A DNA stretch of 45,546 nucleotides, from assembly GCA_900316855.1 (NCBI GenBank), contig ONEK01000019.1:1-45546 (forward strand). The letters run 5' to 3'. The translations under genes and the position numbers were made by a program. The notes below the pieces were generated by a model, which did no database searches, had not been told where the DNA came from, and saw only the letters and a list, made by a program, of their open reading frames with translations. Below, piece after piece: positions 15,146-23,770 of this stretch. The stretch is from an uncultured Lachnospiraceae bacterium (lineage in GTDB: Bacteria; Bacillota; Clostridia; Lachnospirales; Lachnospiraceae). Every line of letters begins with the position of its first letter. Position 1 is the stretch's first letter.

Positions 15146-15886
15146 ATGAGTGCACTGGAAGGTAGTTTTCATATCCTGTCAATTCCGGCGGTCCTGATTT
15201 ATCTGTTCCGGGGCGTTGCGTTTACTGTCGTCATTTCGGCCTTTGCGGTCGTGATCGCGGTGCTGATCGGCCTGGTCATGGCCCTTTGCCGCAATTACTG
15301 CACGAGCGGCAGCAGGCGGATCCTGGGGATCCTCGCGACGTTTTATATTGAGGTGTTCCGCAATACCCCGCTTTTGCTGTGGATTTTCATCTGCCTGGTC
15401 TTTGTGCCGGCACCGGCGTTCCTGCAGCGTAAGATGCTGGGCCTGTCGAGCGTGGAGACAGGGCTTCTGTTCAAGGGAACACTGGCGCTGATCCTGTTCG
15501 AGTCCTCCGTCATCGCGGAGATCATCCGCGGCGGGCTGAACGCGATCTCAAAGGGACAGTTTGAAGCCGGCTATTCGCAGGGCTTTGGCCCGTTCCGGGT
15601 CATGACGCTCATTGTCATGCCGCAGGTGTACCAGAACATCATCCCGACGCTGCTCGGGCAGGTGATTTCCACGATCAAGGACAGCTCCTACCTCGCGAAT
15701 ATCGCCGTCATCGAGCTCATGGCCAGGACAAAGCAGGTGCTTGCCAACGCCAACCGCTATAACGGGCTCGGCCGGATCAATGTTTCCGACGTGTTTGTCA
15801 TGTTCGGCTTTGCCTTTGCCATTTATTTCGTGATTGATTTCATCCTGTCGATTCTCGTGCGGCGCACGGCAAAAAGCGGCAGGTAG
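15146..15886 (+). CDS. Amino-acid ABC importer, permease subunit 2
   Basis: A 246-residue homolog of the preceding permease, with FRNTPLLLWIFICLVF and the EAA loop KGQFEAGYSQGFGPFRVM. About five membrane segments are visible, the last near IYFVIDFILSILV. The two permeases differ enough to be old paralogs forming a heterodimeric channel. GAGGAAGG precedes the ATG. The next gene starts 36 bp downstream. Confidence 0.92.
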   Translation: MSALEGSFHILSIPAVLIYLFRGVAFTVVISAFAVVIAVLIGLVMALCRNYCTSGSRRILGILATFYIEVFRNTPLLLWIFICLVFVPAPAFLQRKMLGLSSVETGLLFKGTLALILFESSVIAEIIRGGLNAISKGQFEAGYSQGFGPFRVMTLIVMPQVYQNIIPTLLGQVISTIKDSSYLANIAVIELMARTKQVLANANRYNGLGRINVSDVFVMFGFAFAIYFVIDFILSILVRRTAKSGR

Positions 15887-15922
15887 TGATGGCGCGGCCT
15901 CCTGTGAATAAAAGGGGAAAAT

Positions 15923-16543
15923 ATGAGTGACGAGCATTACGTGATTACGATTTCAAGACAGTTCGGTTCCATGGGCAGATCCATCGCAAAGGAGCTTTCC
16001 GGGATCATGGGTATTTATTTCATGGACCGCGACATCGTGGAACAGACAGCAAAAAGGCTTGGTATGCCGCTTTCGACCGTGGCGGACGCGGAGGAGCGCT
16101 CGAAGCATAATCCGTTCTGGTACCGCAAATTCCCGCTCGGAATCGGGCCGCTTGCTGCCGAGGATGAGATTTTCCAGGTCCAGAGCAATATCATCCGTGA
16201 CATGGCGGACAAACAGGACTGCATCATCGTCGGCCGGTGTGCGGAGTCCGTCCTGCGCAGCCATAAGCGCAAGCTCTCGGTCTATATCAAGGCGCCGTTC
16301 GAGCAAAGGCTCAAAAACTGCACAGACCTGCTCGGCATGGACGAGAAGACCGCAATGCGCATGATTCACGACGTGGATCTGGCCCGCGTGCGGTACCGTG
16401 AGCGCTACATTGAAGATGCGGAAGATCCGTTTTCGGACTGCAGCGTGATACTCGACAGCTCGGTTTTCGGGATCAGCGAAACCGCAAGGATCATTGCCCT
16501 GATCGCCAATGAAACCCTCCATTGCAGTGTGATATTGAATTAA
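15923..16543 (+). CDS. Cytidylate-kinase-like protein
   Basis: The 206-residue protein matches the cytidylate-kinase-like family (PF13189): ISRQFGSMGRSIAKELS at residues 10-26, MDRDIVEQTAKRLG, the middle strand CIIVGRCAESVL and late Arg-rich RYRERYIED. The nucleotide loop departs from the classical GxxxxGK(S/T), which is normal for this family. Its substrate is unknown. It is the last gene of the amino-acid importer operon, an unexplained but close association, and is followed by a terminator. Confidence 0.8.
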   Translation: MSDEHYVITISRQFGSMGRSIAKELSGIMGIYFMDRDIVEQTAKRLGMPLSTVADAEERSKHNPFWYRKFPLGIGPLAAEDEIFQVQSNIIRDMADKQDCIIVGRCAESVLRSHKRKLSVYIKAPFEQRLKNCTDLLGMDEKTAMRMIHDVDLARVRYRERYIEDAEDPFSDCSVILDSSVFGISETARIIALIANETLHCSVILN

Positions 16544-16604
16544 TACGCGGACTGCCCGGCTTTGTCAGCATTGTAAGGACAGTCCGGATCGTTTTCCCCC
16601 CTTG

Positions 16605-16652
16605 TGCCCTGATATACTTCCATCCCTCCATGGTATGTCAGGGCATTGTTTT
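16605..16652 (+). terminator. Terminator between the ABC operon and the GH36 gene
   Basis: The stem pairs 16605-16617 (TGCCCTGATATAC) with 16633-16645 with one mismatch and is followed by TTGTTTT. A second, weaker hairpin (CGGACTG/CAGTCCG, 16546-16588) precedes it. The two genes converge here. Confidence 0.75.
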
Positions 16653-16681
16653 GCGCTTTTGGCGGACACCTGTAAGAAGGC

Positions 16682-18895
16682 TTATGTTTCCTCCTGCACA
16701 AGGTGAATCTGCAGGCCCTGCCAGTCCCCGTGCCCCGCGGGCACCGGGATGCCGATCGCTATGAGATAGTCCGAGGGATAGGCTATGTCGGTTCTCGTGT
16801 CCCGGTAGACCGCGCCGTGATTGAGGCCTGCAAGGCGCAGGCAGTGCGGGCCCGGGTTCCCGTCTATATCAAGGATAACGGCATGAACAAGCACTTCCTT
16901 CTGATCCTCCGAAACAAAGGACCAGGCACTGACGGAATCCGTAAAAGGCGAGGTCAGGCGGTAATAGCTTCCCTGTGTGATCAGGCGCTCCATCTCACGG
17001 TAGGTGCGGACCTGGGACCGGATTTCATCCTTCTCCCCGGGCGAAAGCTTCCCGGGGTCCATTTCATAGCCGAAGCTTCCGTACATCGCCGTGATCCCTC
17101 TCGTGAACAGGGGCGTTACGCGGCCGTTCTGCTCGTTGGGAACCGCGGAGACATGCGCGGAAATGCAGGATACCGGATAGCCGAACGAGGTGCCGTACTG
17201 GATGGCAAGACGATTAACGGCATCGGTATTGTCACTGCACCAGATCTGCGGCGTGTAGTAGAGCATGCCGGCGTCAAACCTTCCGCCGCCGCCGCTGCAG
17301 CCCTCGATGAGAAGATCGGGGTAGCGCTGGTTCAGGCGCTCCAGAAGGTCATACAGGCCCAGCATATAGTCATAGAGGACGCTGCCCTGGTCCTTCGCCC
17401 GGTGGGAGAAGACATCGGAAATGCTGCGGTTGTAATCCCACTTCAGGTATTCAACCGGTCCCTCGTCCAGAATGCTGCACAGGGCCTTCCAGAGATAGTC
17501 CACGACGTCGGCCCGTGTGAGGTCGAGTACAAGCTGGTCACGGGAGCGGACAGGCTCCCTGCCGGGAATGCGGAGCGCCCAGTCCGGGTGGGAACGGTAC
17601 AGATCACTGTCCTCACTGATCATTTCCGGCTCCACCCAGATGCCGAATTTAAGCCCGCGGGAATTGACCTCGCGGATGAGATCACCGAGGGTTCCGCCGA
17701 GCTTTTGCCGGTTTGCGGTCCAGTCACCGAGGGAGGAGCGGTCATCCTCACGGCGGCCGAACCAGCCGTCATCCACAACCAGCAGGTCGAGGCCGAGGTC
17801 CTTCGCCTCATCCGCAAGCTTCAGGAGATTTTCCCTCGTGATGTTCATGTAGCAGGCTTCCCAGCTGTTCAGCAGGATGGGTCTGGGTGCATGGGCGTAT
17901 TTTCCCCTGCAGACATGATCGCGGACACACCGGTGCAGATTTTGTGAGAGTTTTGTGAGGCCCTCGCCGCTGCAGGTCATGATGACTTCGGGGGCGGTAA
18001 AGCATCTGCCCGGGGCAAGGGGGTAACGGAAGTCTGTTTCCGCGATTCCCATCTGCATTCTCGTTGTGCCGAACGGATCCTGCTCTGCTCCCGCCGTGAA
18101 GCCGCCGCTGTAAACGAATTCCATCGCGTAGCACAGGCCCTGTGCTTCCGTCGCGGACCGGTCCGCCAGGATCAGCAGGGGGTTATATTGATGGGATGAT
18201 GTGCCGCGCCGGCTGCCGATCGTCTGTCCGATGGTGCCCACCGGCGTCCGCTGGAGCATGCGCTCTCCGGCATGCTTGCCGTGAAAGGTTATAAGATCCC
18301 AGGAACCGCTGAGAAAATCGATGGATGCCGGCAGCACCTTATCGAGGTGAAGCTGCTGCGTGCCGTGATTTTCGAGGATGAGGCCGCGGGTGATAATATC
18401 CAGCTCGGGAAGCACGCCGTACAGAAGGTGCGCTTTCAGACGGAGGCACGGATCCGCGAGGACAATTTCCAGCGTCTGTGCGCGGTCGTCCTGCTCCTCA
18501 TAGACGGCAGGAAGCCCATCCAGATGATATTTGCCGTCCCGGATGCTGCAGGATTCAAAGTGCAGGTCCACAGAGCGTGTTCCATTCCCGTCCTCCACAA
18601 CGAGAGCCGGGGAACGGTAATCGCTGCTGCCCTCAAAGGGGAGCTCCTGGGGCAGCGCGTCCAGGGAATAGACCCTGTCATCGCCGGCAATGCCCGGATT
18701 TCCGGAGAAGCCGTGATCCAGGTACTGCAGCAGGTAATCTGCGGTCCCCTCCGCACGCCTTCCGTAATACAGGTGCAGCAGGTATCCGTAAGGATCCGCC
18801 ATCATCTGGTAGGTTGTATGTGCGGTGTGAATCGTAAAGACAATGGTCTTTTTTCCGGTTCGCCGATCGATGATTTCTTCCTGATTAACAGACAT
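16682..18895 (-). CDS. Alpha-galactosidase, glycoside hydrolase family 36
   Basis: The 737-residue length and architecture fit the large cytoplasmic GH36 enzymes: an N-terminal beta-supersandwich, a TIM barrel from about residue 330, and a C-terminal beta domain. The nucleophile is Asp487 in LKWDYNR and the acid/base is Asp555 in WCSDNTDA. Other conserved blocks are LLNSWEACYMNIT, LLVVDDGWFGRR, FGIWVEPEM and EGCSGGGGRFD. It releases alpha-1,6-linked galactose from melibiose, raffinose and stachyose. There is no signal peptide. No sugar transporter is adjacent. A divergent promoter lies 50-75 bp upstream. Confidence 0.95.
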   Translation of the reverse strand: MSVNQEEIIDRRTGKKTIVFTIHTAHTTYQMMADPYGYLLHLYYGRRAEGTADYLLQYLDHGFSGNPGIAGDDRVYSLDALPQELPFEGSSDYRSPALVVEDGNGTRSVDLHFESCSIRDGKYHLDGLPAVYEEQDDRAQTLEIVLADPCLRLKAHLLYGVLPELDIITRGLILENHGTQQLHLDKVLPASIDFLSGSWDLITFHGKHAGERMLQRTPVGTIGQTIGSRRGTSSHQYNPLLILADRSATEAQGLCYAMEFVYSGGFTAGAEQDPFGTTRMQMGIAETDFRYPLAPGRCFTAPEVIMTCSGEGLTKLSQNLHRCVRDHVCRGKYAHAPRPILLNSWEACYMNITRENLLKLADEAKDLGLDLLVVDDGWFGRREDDRSSLGDWTANRQKLGGTLGDLIREVNSRGLKFGIWVEPEMISEDSDLYRSHPDWALRIPGREPVRSRDQLVLDLTRADVVDYLWKALCSILDEGPVEYLKWDYNRSISDVFSHRAKDQGSVLYDYMLGLYDLLERLNQRYPDLLIEGCSGGGGRFDAGMLYYTPQIWCSDNTDAVNRLAIQYGTSFGYPVSCISAHVSAVPNEQNGRVTPLFTRGITAMYGSFGYEMDPGKLSPGEKDEIRSQVRTYREMERLITQGSYYRLTSPFTDSVSAWSFVSEDQKEVLVHAVILDIDGNPGPHCLRLAGLNHGAVYRDTRTDIAYPSDYLIAIGIPVPAGHGDWQGLQIHLVQEET

Positions 18896-18941
18896 ATTTT
18901 TCCCATACCTTCTGTGGAAGCAAATGACACTGACAGCCTCT

Positions 18942-18971
18942 ACTATAATCTATGGCGGGCTGCGATGTCAC
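18942..18971 (-). promoter_or_regulatory. Promoter of the GH36 gene
   Basis: Read on the minus strand, GTGACA (complement of 18966-18971) and TATAGT (complement of 18942-18947) are separated by 18 bp. They lie 46 bp before the GH36 start codon. No operator palindrome stands out. Confidence 0.55.
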
Positions 18972-19111
18972 GCCCGGAAGAAACTTCTTGCGGGGATTTT
19001 AAGTTTCATTTAAGGAACGGGCGCTATGCTTACACCATCGAAAGAGAAAAGCTTCCGATTTTCCAAAAGGCCCTGCCTCAGGAAATGGCTCTTACCAACT
19101 TTTTCTATTAA
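18965..19111 (+). CDS. Possible 48-residue protein of unknown function
   Basis: An ATG at 18965 opens 48 codons ending LPQEMALTNFFY, closely followed by a strong terminator. No good ribosome site is visible and the first bases overlap the GH36 promoter on the other strand. I recognise no family. It could be the 3' remnant of a lost gene, or chance. Confidence 0.2.
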   Translation: MSRPEETSCGDFKFHLRNGRYAYTIEREKLPIFQKALPQEMALTNFFY

Positions 19112-19125
19112 CTCCCCCCTTACAT

Positions 19126-19183
19126 GACAGCCGTTGAGGATTTTGAATTGCCTGCTCAGGCAAATCCTCCGCGGCTGTCTTTT
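19126..19183 (+). terminator. Long-stem intrinsic terminator
   Basis: Outer arms GACAGCCG (19126-19133) and CGGCTGTC, plus inner GAGGATTT/AAATCCTC, form a roughly 16-bp stem with a two-base mismatch. A small GCCTG/CAGGC helix sits in the loop and TTTT follows. No clear gene ends just before it on the plus strand except the doubtful 48-codon frame. Confidence 0.75.
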
Positions 19184-19213
19184 GGGCTGTGAAGGCGGCA
19201 GCCCGTCACCCGC

Positions 19214-19260
19214 TTTACGATTTGCAAAAAGAAGTATATAGTGGAGTAGAACACATGTTC
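19214..19260 (+). promoter_or_regulatory. Promoter with LexA box before the tandem paralog genes
   Basis: TTTACG (19214-19219), a 17-bp spacer and TATAGT (19237-19242) form the promoter. GAACACATGTTC (19249-19260), a perfect GAAC-N4-GTTC core, covers the start point. A further half-site CGAACATAC follows at 19261-19269. The arrangement mirrors the dinB promoter at 4639-4684. Confidence 0.75.
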
Positions 19261-19294
19261 CGAACATACAATCGAAAGCGAGGCGGGAACAGTC

Positions 19295-19708
19295 ATGGGT
19301 GTTTATGATTATCACAGGGAGCCGCAGCCGGCGGGGGCGAAGACCATGGTTTCGGGCATTCCCCTGTATGAGCGCCATCCGGAGGTGACGCCGGGGAATC
19401 CCTATAAGGCCTATGTCGGGGTCAACGCAGATTTCACGGCGGACGGGAGGATGAGTCCCAGGAAGATCTTCTGGGAAGACGGAAGGACGTTTGAGATCGA
19501 CCGGATTGTCAGTGTGGAACGGAAGGCGAGCCTTGCCGCAGGGGGCGCGGGCATCCGGTTTCTCAGCATGATCCGCGGAAACGCGGTGTCGCTCTATTAT
19601 GAGGAAAACGGCCTCTGGTTCGTGAAGCGCAGGGTGCCGCTGACCGGGAGTGCAGGAGGGCAGCAGGATGGGAATTTACAATCTCAGTCACGACTCCGGA
19701 AGGTCTGA
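19295..19708 (+). CDS. Small SOS-linked protein of unknown function, paralog 1
   Basis: This 137-residue protein shares a core with the next gene product: VNADFTADG, SPRKIFWEDGRTFEIDRIV, then RKASLAAGGAGIRF and a final YYEENGLWFV. The pattern suggests a small beta-barrel. I know similar uncharacterised proteins from Clostridia but no proven function. About 20 residues after the core are not shared and look disordered. A LexA box and promoter lie 35-80 bp upstream, so it is probably induced by DNA damage. Its end overlaps the next gene by 41 bp. Confidence 0.65.
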   Translation: MGVYDYHREPQPAGAKTMVSGIPLYERHPEVTPGNPYKAYVGVNADFTADGRMSPRKIFWEDGRTFEIDRIVSVERKASLAAGGAGIRFLSMIRGNAVSLYYEENGLWFVKRRVPLTGSAGGQQDGNLQSQSRLRKV

Positions 19709-19997
19709 CCGCCCGCAGGATCCGGAGTGGTTTCCGGAGGATACAGGGGATGGGAAGCACGGCAGGATTCCGGTTGCCGTCAATGCGGATTTCACTTCAG
19801 ACGGCATTCTCCTGCCCCGTAAAATTACCCGGGAAGACGGCAGGCAGTACCGGATCGATCTCGTAATCGGCATGGAGAGGCAGAAAAGCCGGAAGGAGGG
19901 AGGCGCCGGCATGCGTTACACCTGCCTTGTCCGCGACCATCCGGTCACGCTTTTCTATGAGGGAAACGGATGCTGGGACATTGTTTCCGAACTATAA
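19668..19997 (+). CDS. Small SOS-linked protein of unknown function, paralog 2
   Basis: This 109-residue protein repeats the core of the preceding one: VNADFTSDG, LPRKITREDGRQYRIDLVI, RQKSRKEGGAGMRYTCLV and LFYEGNGCWDIV. ATG 19668 was chosen over 19650 because it aligns MGIYNLSHD with MGVYDYHRE of paralog 1 and has GGAGG 7 nt upstream. The two share a single upstream promoter and overlap, so they are a tandem duplication in one transcription unit. Confidence 0.65.
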   Translation: MGIYNLSHDSGRSDRPQDPEWFPEDTGDGKHGRIPVAVNADFTSDGILLPRKITREDGRQYRIDLVIGMERQKSRKEGGAGMRYTCLVRDHPVTLFYEGNGCWDIVSEL

Positions 19998-20073
19998 TGA
20001 TAGTGAAAGAATTGCGGAAGCTGTGGGATGAACACTGCAGGGGCCGGAGCTATCAGAAATAGGAGGGATCCGT

Positions 20074-20979
20074 TTGAAAAAGGGAAAGGAACTTCAGGGA
20101 TCACTTTATGTGATCTTCGCCGCCATGCTGTGGGGCATCATCGGAATCTTCACAAGGCACCTCACGCAATATGGCATCGAATCGATCCGGGATACGTTCC
20201 TGCGCAATTTCATTGCCGCGGCCGGCATGACCATTCTGATCCTTTTAAAGGACCGGTCGCTGTTCCGGATCCGTCCGAAGGACCTCTGGATGTTTCTCGG
20301 GACCGGCATCTGTTCGATTGTATTTTTCAACATCTGTTATTTTAAGGCGATCGAACTGACGACGATGTCTCTGGCGGCCGTCCTGCTGTACACGGCTCCC
20401 TGCTTTGTGATGCTGCTTTCCGCCGCCTGCTTCCATGAGAAGATTACGAAGGTAAAGCTCATCGCGCTTGTCCTGTCCTTTACCGGATGCATACTGTGCT
20501 GCGGTCTGTTCGGATCAAAGCTGCGGCTGCCGCTTCAGGGTCTCCTTCTGGGAATCGGCGCGGGGCTTGGCTATGCCCTGTACAGCATTTTCGGGACGTT
20601 CGCCCTGAAACGGTACGACACCTTTACCATCACGTTCTATACGTTTCTCATTGCAGCGCTGTCCCTGCTGCCTTCTGCCGGGGCAGGGACGTTTCACGCA
20701 CTGACTTCCGGCGGACTGCCTGCCTGGAGCTGGGGACTGCTGTTCGGCATCGTCTCGACCTTATGTCCGTTTATCCTGTACACGAAGGGTCTGCAGCGCC
20801 TCGAGGCGGGGAAGGCATCCATCCTTGCTTTCGTGGAGCCGCTGATGGCAACGCTGTGCGGATTTCTCGTCTATCATGAAACGCTCAGCCTGTCCAGTAT
20901 CATCGGAATCCTGCTGATCTTCGGCTCTGTCCTGCTGCTCAATGCCAGGAAGGATAAGGCGGCACGGGACGCTGCCTGA
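20074..20979 (+). CDS. EamA/DMT-family transporter
   Basis: Ten hydrophobic segments in two EamA repeats are visible in 301 residues; the repeat signatures are AMLWGIIGIFTRHL near the start and GIVSTLCPFILYTKGLQRLE with EAGKASILAFVEPLMA in the second half. Relatives move amino acids, purines or other metabolites out of or into the cell; the substrate cannot be told. The start is TTG with AGGAGG 7 nt upstream. Confidence 0.88.
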   Translation: MKKGKELQGSLYVIFAAMLWGIIGIFTRHLTQYGIESIRDTFLRNFIAAAGMTILILLKDRSLFRIRPKDLWMFLGTGICSIVFFNICYFKAIELTTMSLAAVLLYTAPCFVMLLSAACFHEKITKVKLIALVLSFTGCILCCGLFGSKLRLPLQGLLLGIGAGLGYALYSIFGTFALKRYDTFTITFYTFLIAALSLLPSAGAGTFHALTSGGLPAWSWGLLFGIVSTLCPFILYTKGLQRLEAGKASILAFVEPLMATLCGFLVYHETLSLSSIIGILLIFGSVLLLNARKDKAARDAA

Positions 20980-21117
20980 GGCCGGAGACGGGAGCAGACC
21001 GGACCGGTTCTGCCGGCCGAATGTTGGATTTTGCAATACTTTTAAGCAACAAAGCCATATCCAATACGAAGCTATCTGCAAGCGATATAATCCCATATAT
21101 TGACAGGAGGATAGTTT

Positions 21118-22290
21118 ATGGGTCCTTTATTACTTGCTGTAATTTATCTGATTTTCATCAGTCTTGGTCTGCCCGATTCCCTTCTGGGCTCCGGCTGGCC
21201 TGCGATGCAGGTTGATTTCGGGGTTCCTTCATCCTATGCGGGATATGTGTCCATGACGATTTCCTGCATGACGGTGATTTCCGCGCTCGTCAGCCCGCGG
21301 CTGATCCGCCGGTTTCGCACACAGTGGATCGTCATCGTTTCCATCGGTCTGACCGTGCTGGGACTTCTGGGATTTTCCATCTGCGGGGCATACTGGATGC
21401 TGTTTCTGTTTGCGGTGCCTTACGGCCTGGGAGCCGGATCCATCGACGCGGCGGTCAACAATTATGTGGCCAACCATTATCCGTCCTCTGTTATGAACTT
21501 CCTGCACTGCTTCTACGGGGTCGGAGCGGTCATCAGCCCTTTTATCATGTCGTGTGCGCTGACGGTATCCCGCTGGAATGACGGCTATCGGTGGACGTCT
21601 TTTATTCAGGCAGGCATCATGCTGGTCTGCATCCTGTCGCTCTCCCTGTGGAAACAGAACCAGAATCAGGCGGAGGAAGAAGAACGGGACAGTGCCGGAA
21701 TCCGCGAAACGTTGAAGGTTCCCGGCGTAGTGCCGACCCTGATTGCCTTCTTTTCCTATTGCTCAGGAGAGGCCACGTGCTTTTTGTGGACACCAAGCTA
21801 CTTCGCGGGCACAAAGGCGGGTCTTGACGCGGAAACCATTGCGTCGTTCGGATCGCTGATTTTCGGAGGTCTGATGCTGGGACGGCTGATCTCCGGATTT
21901 ATTTCGAACAAGCTCGGGGACAAGCTGCTGATCCGTATCGGAATTTCGCTGGAAATTGCGGGGATCCTCATGATCGCCATTCCTGTAAAGGGCTATATCC
22001 TGGCTGCCATCGGTTTTGTTGTGACGGGAACCGGCATGGGCCCGGTCTATCCGGCCATCCAGCACATGGCACCGTCTCATTTCGGCAGGCGGCACAGTGC
22101 GGCGGTGATCGGCCTGCAGATGGCATCCGCCTATATCGGAAGCACACTGATGCCGATGGTATTCGGACAGATCCAGCAGGCGATCGGAATCTGGATCATG
22201 CCACTGTGGCTGCTGATCTTCGCGGTACTGAACATTTCGCTTCTGGAAGCGTCGTACAAGATCATTGCCCGCAGGGGCGCAGAAGCCTGA
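21118..22290 (+). CDS. Major facilitator superfamily transporter
   Basis: 390 residues with about twelve membrane segments. The start LLLAVIYLIFISLGLPDSLL and the helix containing AVPYGLGAGSIDAAVNNYVA resemble FucP-like and related MFS carriers. The cytoplasmic loop between halves is rich in Glu and Gln (NQAEEEERD). An AGGAGG ribosome site precedes the ATG. Upstream, TATAAT near 21085 is a possible -10 without a clear -35. The substrate is unknown. Confidence 0.88.
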   Translation: MGPLLLAVIYLIFISLGLPDSLLGSGWPAMQVDFGVPSSYAGYVSMTISCMTVISALVSPRLIRRFRTQWIVIVSIGLTVLGLLGFSICGAYWMLFLFAVPYGLGAGSIDAAVNNYVANHYPSSVMNFLHCFYGVGAVISPFIMSCALTVSRWNDGYRWTSFIQAGIMLVCILSLSLWKQNQNQAEEEERDSAGIRETLKVPGVVPTLIAFFSYCSGEATCFLWTPSYFAGTKAGLDAETIASFGSLIFGGLMLGRLISGFISNKLGDKLLIRIGISLEIAGILMIAIPVKGYILAAIGFVVTGTGMGPVYPAIQHMAPSHFGRRHSAAVIGLQMASAYIGSTLMPMVFGQIQQAIGIWIMPLWLLIFAVLNISLLEASYKIIARRGAEA

Positions 22291-22398
22291 CTACCTGACA
22301 GAACGTCGGCCTGTGAAGGCAGGGCAGAATATTGGAGCTAAAGTGCGGCAAAACCCGGGAAACCTGCCTGCGGCTGTCGCAGACATCAAAGGAGAACA

Positions 22399-22782
22399 AT
22401 GAGAATCGAGCACGCGGCACTGTATGTAAATGACCTGGAGAAGGCGAAGGATTTCTTCGTGCGCTATCTGGACGGAACGCCCAATGACGGCTATCACAAT
22501 CAGAAAACCGGCTTCCGTTCCTGCTTTATCCGGTTTGAAGACGGCGCAAGACTGGAAATCATGAACAAGCCGGATCTGGAGGATCTGCCAAAGCCTCTGA
22601 ACCGGACTGGCTTTGCGCACCTGGCGTTTTCACTCGGCAGCAGACAGAAGGTTGATGAGCTGACACAGCGGTTAATAAGCGACGGCTATTCCGTCGTCAG
22701 CGGTCCCCGTACAACCGGTGACGGCTATTATGAGTCCTGTGTCGTTGCTGTTGAGGGAAATCAGATCGAGCTGACGGTATAG
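22399..22782 (+). CDS. VOC (glyoxalase/dioxygenase-fold) protein
   Basis: 127 residues with the two beta-alpha-beta-beta-beta modules of the vicinal oxygen chelate fold: HAALYVNDLEKAKDFFVRYL at the start, FARLEIM-like strands in the middle, and GFAHLAFSLGSRQKVDEL then VVAVEGNQIELTV at the end. His, Glu residues in HAA, RLEIM, HLAF and IELT are placed as metal ligands. Function could be glyoxalase-like or ligand binding. It ends 4 bp before the convergent MmcQ gene. Confidence 0.85.
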   Translation: MRIEHAALYVNDLEKAKDFFVRYLDGTPNDGYHNQKTGFRSCFIRFEDGARLEIMNKPDLEDLPKPLNRTGFAHLAFSLGSRQKVDELTQRLISDGYSVVSGPRTTGDGYYESCVVAVEGNQIELTV

Positions 22783-22786
22783 CCGG

Positions 22787-23737
22787 TCAGCCGATCGTCT
22801 CCGGATACATTGCCTCGATATCCTTCACGAGGCTTTCCGGAATGCCGCGGGCACCGCGGATATTCGTGACGCCGTGCTGCACGAGCAGTTCCCGGGTAAT
22901 GGGTGCCTTGTCATAGACCGCGGTCACGTTAAGAAGCATTTCGTATTTCACCGGATGGTTCAGCCCGGCGTATTCCTCCTGATGAAGGACCGGGATATTC
23001 ACCTCTGCCGCGGTGCACCGGTAGCGGATCTCAAATACGGGCCCTGTCATGTAGATGTAGACGGTATCCCCCGCGTGGATCTTCGCGGTCTGGTTCCAGC
23101 GGAGGGGCCGGCCCGGATTGTCACGGATCTCACTTACGATATCGTACAGCTTCGGGTTGGCGGGAATGACCCAGTTCGTGATCCTGCCGCCGTTTTTTGC
23201 GTTCCCTTCCGTGAGCTCATAGCTGAGGTCCATGAGAGACTTCAGGTTCTTCACAGGAACCGTTCCGTCCAGAAGGGCAGTGATCCAGCTCGTTTTGCTC
23301 ATATGGTAGGCCGGGAGGATACCGGGCTGCTGCCGGAGCGACCCGGCAAGCATCGGATCACACTTGAAATCCACGATGCTGATGACGCGGCTGCCATCGC
23401 GACCGGTGCGGCTTCCCTTCCCCGGATAAATATCTCCGGCGGATATAAACGGCATGCCCCGGTCTTCCTCCTCCGGGGAATTATTCCGGCCAAGGGAGGC
23501 ATAATAATCCCCGACGGGGTCCTCAGTCTGAGGTGCGGCATCCGGTGTGCGCGCATCCTTAACCGGAAGCTTGCTTTCCGGCACTTCCATGAACAGCGCA
23601 AACCACTTGCCCTTTTTGCCGGATTCATGCCTGAGGACGGCATAATCCGGATAGCCCCGGAACGGGTGCTCGGGGGAAGCCTTGTATTTACGCTTTGCAT
23701 ACGCAAGAAGCTGATCCTTGATTGATTTCTCGCTCAT
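22787..23737 (-). CDS. MmcQ/YjbR-type protein with a C-terminal PUA/EVE-like domain
   Basis: The N-terminal two thirds match MmcQ/YjbR: PDYAVLRHESGKKGKWFALF, then after an acidic linker DPMLAGSLRQQPGILPAYHM and SWITALLDGTVPVKNLKSLM. From about residue 190 a second domain follows with TNWVIPANPKLYDI, IHAGDTVYIYMTGPVF and EIRYRCTAAEV, a layout like EVE/PUA-fold proteins, which bind modified bases. MmcQ-like proteins have a DNA-binding-type fold of unclear role. A combined nucleic-acid-binding function is inferred, not shown. Confidence 0.7.
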   Translation of the reverse strand: MSEKSIKDQLLAYAKRKYKASPEHPFRGYPDYAVLRHESGKKGKWFALFMEVPESKLPVKDARTPDAAPQTEDPVGDYYASLGRNNSPEEEDRGMPFISAGDIYPGKGSRTGRDGSRVISIVDFKCDPMLAGSLRQQPGILPAYHMSKTSWITALLDGTVPVKNLKSLMDLSYELTEGNAKNGGRITNWVIPANPKLYDIVSEIRDNPGRPLRWNQTAKIHAGDTVYIYMTGPVFEIRYRCTAAEVNIPVLHQEEYAGLNHPVKYEMLLNVTAVYDKAPITRELLVQHGVTNIRGARGIPESLVKDIEAMYPETIG

Positions 23738-23770
23738 GGTTAAATTATAGCAGAGGGGGAAAACAAGGCT

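Noticed and set aside
16703..17947. 414-residue plus-strand open frame opposite the GH36 gene
   Set aside because: It is antisense to a GH36 gene with all catalytic residues; long shadow frames are expected at this GC content.
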